Of a DNA stretch of 64,000 nt, positions 58,539 through 64,000 are shown piece by piece. The translations under genes were made by a program, and so were the position numbers. The stretch's first letter is position 1, and each line of letters opens with the position of its first letter. The DNA lies in the NCBI GenBank assembly GCA_038093515.1, contig JBBPSI010000025.1, positions 124,001 through 188,000 of the forward strand, given 5' to 3'. Below the pieces are notes generated by a model, which worked only from the letters and a program-made list of their open reading frames with translations, was not told the DNA's origin and did no database searches. The DNA is from Butyriboletus loyo (taxonomy: Eukaryota; Basidiomycota; Agaricomycetes; Boletales; Boletaceae).

Positions 58539-61500
58539 ATGTCCGACCCAGATCCCCCTCAAAAACCGCTCAGAAAGGTCACTCTGCTTGCGCTGATTTT
58601 CTGATCTTTCGCTGACTTTTTCCAAGGCGATCTCAAAGTTCAAGCCTGCCCCCGCCGGTCCTAGCGGAACCACAGCAGGTGCGTGGTCCATTCGCATCGC
58701 ATTTCCATCCTCACCCTTTTCATTCCAGCACGTAAGATGAATCCATCCACAGCCCTCCCTGTCTTCTCCACACCCGGTTTCCACAATAAACTCCCCTCAC
58801 CCATGTCCGCACCCGCCCACTCTCGTGACACCCTCGAAATCTCTGACTCCCTCCCCGCAAAGCGCTTCTCTTCCGACTTCTCCGACCGCGCTCGATCCAC
58901 ACCCTCAAAGCGCTTCAAGCCCACCCTTCCCCTCGACATCCAACACATTCCCCTTAAGTCTCCAAAGGGAAAGTCTTCAAGTTCAACTCGCCACTGCTCC
59001 CCGGACCGAGGAGAGACATCCAGCGAGGTGGATTCTCTCAGCTTAGGTTGTGGCCGTACTAAACTCTCAACTGACCCTTTCGAGTTTTCTCGCAAGCACC
59101 CTCCGTTCTTTCACTCTCCTCACCTTATCCTGCCCTACAAGTCGTCCCCGCAAAAGGCATCCGGGGACTTTTCCGATCTTAACTCGGTACATTATCTTTC
59201 CATCTTCTCTTCACAATCTCTGATGCCCACCAGAAATCCCTGGATGACCTCAGGTCTCTACTCACTGCTGACCAGAACTTCCGCGTCATGCTCGGCCAAA
59301 TGATGTCCGACCATATCCAGAACAATCAAGAATACGATATTATGGCACTCTCCCTCTTTCTGTTAGTTTCCTCCCTCCCGCCGTCTTTCTCGGCACCTCA
59401 CTTCTTTCTAGGTCTCAAACAGATGACCGTCTTCGCGCTATTAAGCAACGGATCGCATCCCTGGACGCTGTCGAAGAAATCGAGCATCCTTCTCGATCGA
59501 TTCCTGCCCCTTTCTCCATGTTGCCTTCAACAAATACCTGTTCCAGCTCAACTGGCAAACGGCTTGGTGTCAGGCACACACCACCCCCTTCTATGACTAT
59601 TTCAGATACTTCAAACACCACACTTGACACGATCACCGCAACCAATGTTACTTCCAACACGACCCAGGACACTCGCATGATGGCTGATTCACCAGACATC
59701 ATCGAACTCGATTTACAGGATGTATCCGCAGAAACGCTCGTTGTTGGTGATAGCGATGATACATATTACGACAAGTTTGACCCGATACCAGATGACTTGG
59801 TCTTCTTCGACACAGACCAGCCCGAAGCACCCCCACCTTCAGGCAGCGCATTAACTTCATCGATGTCAGTTCCAGTTATTCCCACCACTTCCGGCGGACG
59901 GATAGATCATACCTCCTCCTCACACTACAAAGAAGTTATTTCGATTCTTAAGAATACCTTCAAGTTATCAACTTTCCGCACTAACCAGCTAGAATGTATC
60001 GTTGCTACATTGGATGGCAAGGATGTCTTCTATCTCGCCCCAACCGGTGGCGGTAAATCTCTTTGTTTCCAACTCCCCGCTCTCTGCGTTACAGGCAAAA
60101 CCCAAGGAACGACCTTTGTGATATCTCCACTCATATCTCTCATCACAGACCAAGTTGCAGCCCTGCGCAAGAAAGGTGTCGCCGTTTTCCCCCTCACGAG
60201 CGCTGCAGAGGAAAACGAAGTCCGGCAGGCGATGCGCATGATGAGAAGTAACGTCGAGGAAAAGCCAAGGCTGGTCTATACCACTCCGGAGAGATTACAG
60301 AAGAGCGATTCCCTCAGGGATGTCGTAGATCAACTGTACGAGGAAAAGCAATTGGCAAGGTTTGTGATCGACGAGGCACACGTTATTGGAAGCTGGGGCA
60401 GAGATTTTCGCGCTTCTGTAGGTCTCAAATCTACCATCGCTTCTGCTGACCACTCAAGATGCACGTTCCTGACTTGATCACCAAGTATGCAGAATTGAAT
60501 ATTCTCCGCAAGAATTGGCCCAATGTACCCATCATGGCGCTCACCGGCAGTGCAAACAAGGATGCAATAGAAGACATCAAGCACAACCTTGCGATGCGAA
60601 ATCCTGTCTGCCTCGCCCAGTCCTTCAATCGCCCCAACCTACATTATTCAGTCCGCAAGAAACCGACCCCGAAGAAAGACCTCGTACAAAATATCGCCGG
60701 ATTCATCAAGACACACCATCCAGATGACACTGGTATCATCTATGCGCTGTCGAGAGCCGAATCTGAGGAAATGGCACAGAAACTCAGGGAAGAGTGGGGA
60801 ATAGAGGCGAGACATTACCACGCAGGTATCGACAACGAGGAGCGAAAGATCAACCAGGACGACTGGATGGCAGGGAGATGCAAGGTTATAGTGGCCACGG
60901 CACGTATCAGGTACTAAAGCCTGGGTCATTACGGCTCACTTCCCAACAGATTGCTTTTGGGATGGGGATTGATAAACCAGATGGTATGCGCTTTCATGAT
61001 CCGCCTTGAGACGAGACCCTGACCTCTATGCATAGTGCGGTTTGTCATTCATGCGACGTTGTCAAAGAACATGGATGGGTACACGCCACTCCCTCTGATT
61101 AGTCAATACTTGGATTGACGAATTCCTCAGGTATTATCAAGAAACGGGACGAGCTGGCCGAGACGGTCGATCGTCCGACTGCGTTCTTTGTAAGCGCTTA
61201 GTTCTTTTGGCCCTTGCAACCGACAACCTAATATATATTTGCCTCGCACTTTGAGTCTACACGTATAGCGACGTCGTCAAAATCGAAAAGATGCTTCGGA
61301 ATCCCAACAGCAACGATCCCACGCGCGATAAACCTTCTGATGCCGAGATCGAACGCCAGGTCGCGAAGCTTCAAGGTGTCGTCGCTTATTGTTGCAATGA
61401 ATCCGATTGTCGACGTGTGCTCCTTCTCCGTCACTTTGACGAGGAGTTTAAACCAGAAGATTGCCACAATCAATGCGACAACTGCCACCGGCCTGGCACG

Positions 61501-62668
61501 TTGATCCAGCATGATTTTACCACAGAGGCCCAACAAATCATTCAACTCTTGCAAGAGATGATGGTTGTGAATAGTCGTGGGGTGACACAAAGCCAACTCA
61601 AGGATACGTGGAAAGGCAAGAACAACAAAGCTGTTCAACAATACAAGGGGCTCTCCTTGTACGCTTCCGGTAAAGCACTGGGTCAGCCCACCGTTGAGCG
61701 CATATTCAGCCACCTCGCCAGCGAGGGGGTCATCTCGATGTATAGAGTCGCATGTGGCAGCGGTTATTCTAACACTTATATCCAGGTTATTGATTTTTTT
61801 CGTACCTCTGCCGTAGACACTGACATAGTTTTTAGCTCGGTAGTGCTGCTCCGGATTACTTGGATGGAGGCAAACGATTGGTGTTGTCTTGGAAAGAAAA
61901 GGAAGAAAATACCAAAGTGACCACAAAGATGAACGCGAACACGAAGCCCGCGCTACGCAAGAAGGGCAAAGAACCAGATCCTCGGCCGATACCTAATTAC
62001 CGTAATCTGTACGAAGACATCGAGGATGCGGATGACCCGTCCGAAGCAGAAGTGTTCAAAGATGTAGTTGACGATGCCGATATGTCTGAGCCGACGACGT
62101 CCAGGGTCCCGCAGGTCGGTACGTCGCGGCCAGCTGGTTCGACGACTTTGCAAAGCAAACCGGCCATGGTCGCCGAGGAAGACCCTGCTGCACGACTGGA
62201 GCGGTTGAAAGACAGAAGACTTTTGGTAGGTGTTTAAATTGGCGTTTTTTGGTCGACGCGTGGATTGTGGCTCGCAATATAGATCTCGGAGAGGTTCGGA
62301 AAAAAACAGCTGGATTCCATTCTACAGGACGATACCCTTCAGTTATTGGCATTGACCGACCCAAATGGTACGTTTATGTTGACTTGTCCGTTTACAACGA
62401 CGTACTGGAATTAGTTGACGAATGAACACGTGCCACAGACGAATCAGCCTTTAAAGGTATTCTCATGGACTGCGAGGATCCGGATGGGGTGGAGGACAAA
62501 TGGAATTCCTATGGTCAAGAATTTCTTGCCGCCCTACGGGACCGGTGAGTTTTTTGGTAGTGGTGCGGTGAACGTTTCATCCACTGATATTTGGGGAATT
62601 AAAGATCTCACAGGCCCAAGTCGTTTGATAGCGTCAAGCTGCGTCGTGACTATGCGTTCAACGGATGA
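58539..62668 (+). CDS. RecQ family ATP-dependent DNA helicase (Sgs1/BLM-type)
   Basis: The ATG at 58539 gives [13 protein letters not shown] and splices to AISKFKPAP. The first ~400 residues are disordered and Ser/Pro-rich, with acidic motifs ([11 protein letters not shown]). The helicase core begins [19 protein letters not shown], followed by Walker [10 protein letters not shown] and [10 protein letters not shown]. Then come the DEAH box in [16 protein letters not shown], and [21 protein letters not shown] and [11 protein letters not shown], then [12 protein letters not shown], follow through several short introns. The RecQ-Ct zinc site reads YCCNESDC then [11 protein letters not shown] winged-helix region ([11 protein letters not shown]) and a C-terminal HRDC-like helix ([14 protein letters not shown]) follow. 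The last exon ends [14 protein letters not shown] at 62666. Key motifs are intact. It converges with DDX41, 186 bp apart. Confidence 0.9.
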
Positions 62669-62854
62669 ACATTTTTTATTCGATCATCGATGACCCTACA
62701 ACCAAAGCGCAACTACAATCATTCCTTTATTCCCTTTTTGCATTGCACACACCATGTATCGTATCGCAGGGCGCACTACCATAGCACTGTATATCGCAAT
62801 GAAACATGAATCCATAAGGAGAAAAAAAATGTACGGTCGACAGAGCTTGATATT

Positions 62855-64000
<1,146 letters not shown>

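Overview
This window looks like nuclear DNA of a basidiomycete fungus, most likely an agaricomycete (mushroom-forming class). Nearly every gene is cut by many introns of about 50-65 bp. Genes are dense on both strands, often sharing promoters or 3' ends. The families fit: an intron-rich P450, a PEF calcium protein, a TKL-type kinase, a HEATR5/Laa1 protein, a Pom1-like DYRK and an Rco1-like PHD protein. I saw no prokaryotic operons, CRISPR array, rRNA gene or convincing tRNA. No single exotic system stands out.

Left third (1-21.5 kb). A truncated zinc-ribbon gene (minus) opens the window. A cytochrome P450 (plus) follows, then a 2.2 kb gene-poor stretch with a decayed helix-turn-helix, transposase-like remnant. 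Next come a penta-EF-hand protein (plus), and a phosphopentomutase/PGM2-like gene and a BAHD-type acyltransferase (both minus). Proteasome ATPase Rpt1 (minus) and V-ATPase subunit A (plus) stand head to head over 146 bp. A fasciclin-domain gene with two in-frame TAA codons follows. PRP38 (plus) and mitochondrial uL15 (minus) then converge with 26 bp between their stops.

Middle (21.5-43.7 kb). tRNA isopentenyltransferase (MOD5-type), an Rco1-like two-PHD chromatin protein and a mitochondrial PDK/BCKDK-type kinase lie on the plus strand. A DHA1-type MFS transporter follows on the minus strand. A 1.5 kb island then holds two small inverted-repeat elements; one is a second copy of a 109 bp element also found at 6.6 kb. 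HEATR5/Laa1 and RFT1 (minus) follow, then about 1.7 kb without a recognisable gene.

Right third (43.7-64 kb). A short Zn2Cys6 regulator (minus) diverges from a very large Pom1-like DYRK kinase (plus). A TKL-type kinase with a helical N-terminal region and HGN in place of HxD (minus) diverges from an ING-family PHD protein (plus). Kinetochore NUF2 (minus) shares a 128 bp promoter, carrying ACGCGT and GTCACGTG, with a RecQ/Sgs1-type helicase (plus). The window ends inside DDX41 (minus).

Most genes are conserved housekeeping genes: proteolysis, vacuolar acidification, splicing, tRNA modification, chromatin, glycosylation, cell polarity, kinetochore and DNA repair. The accessory part is the P450, acyltransferase, MFS transporter, TKL kinase, fasciclin relic and small transposon traces. 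Exon boundaries were read by eye, so junctions not quoted are approximate.
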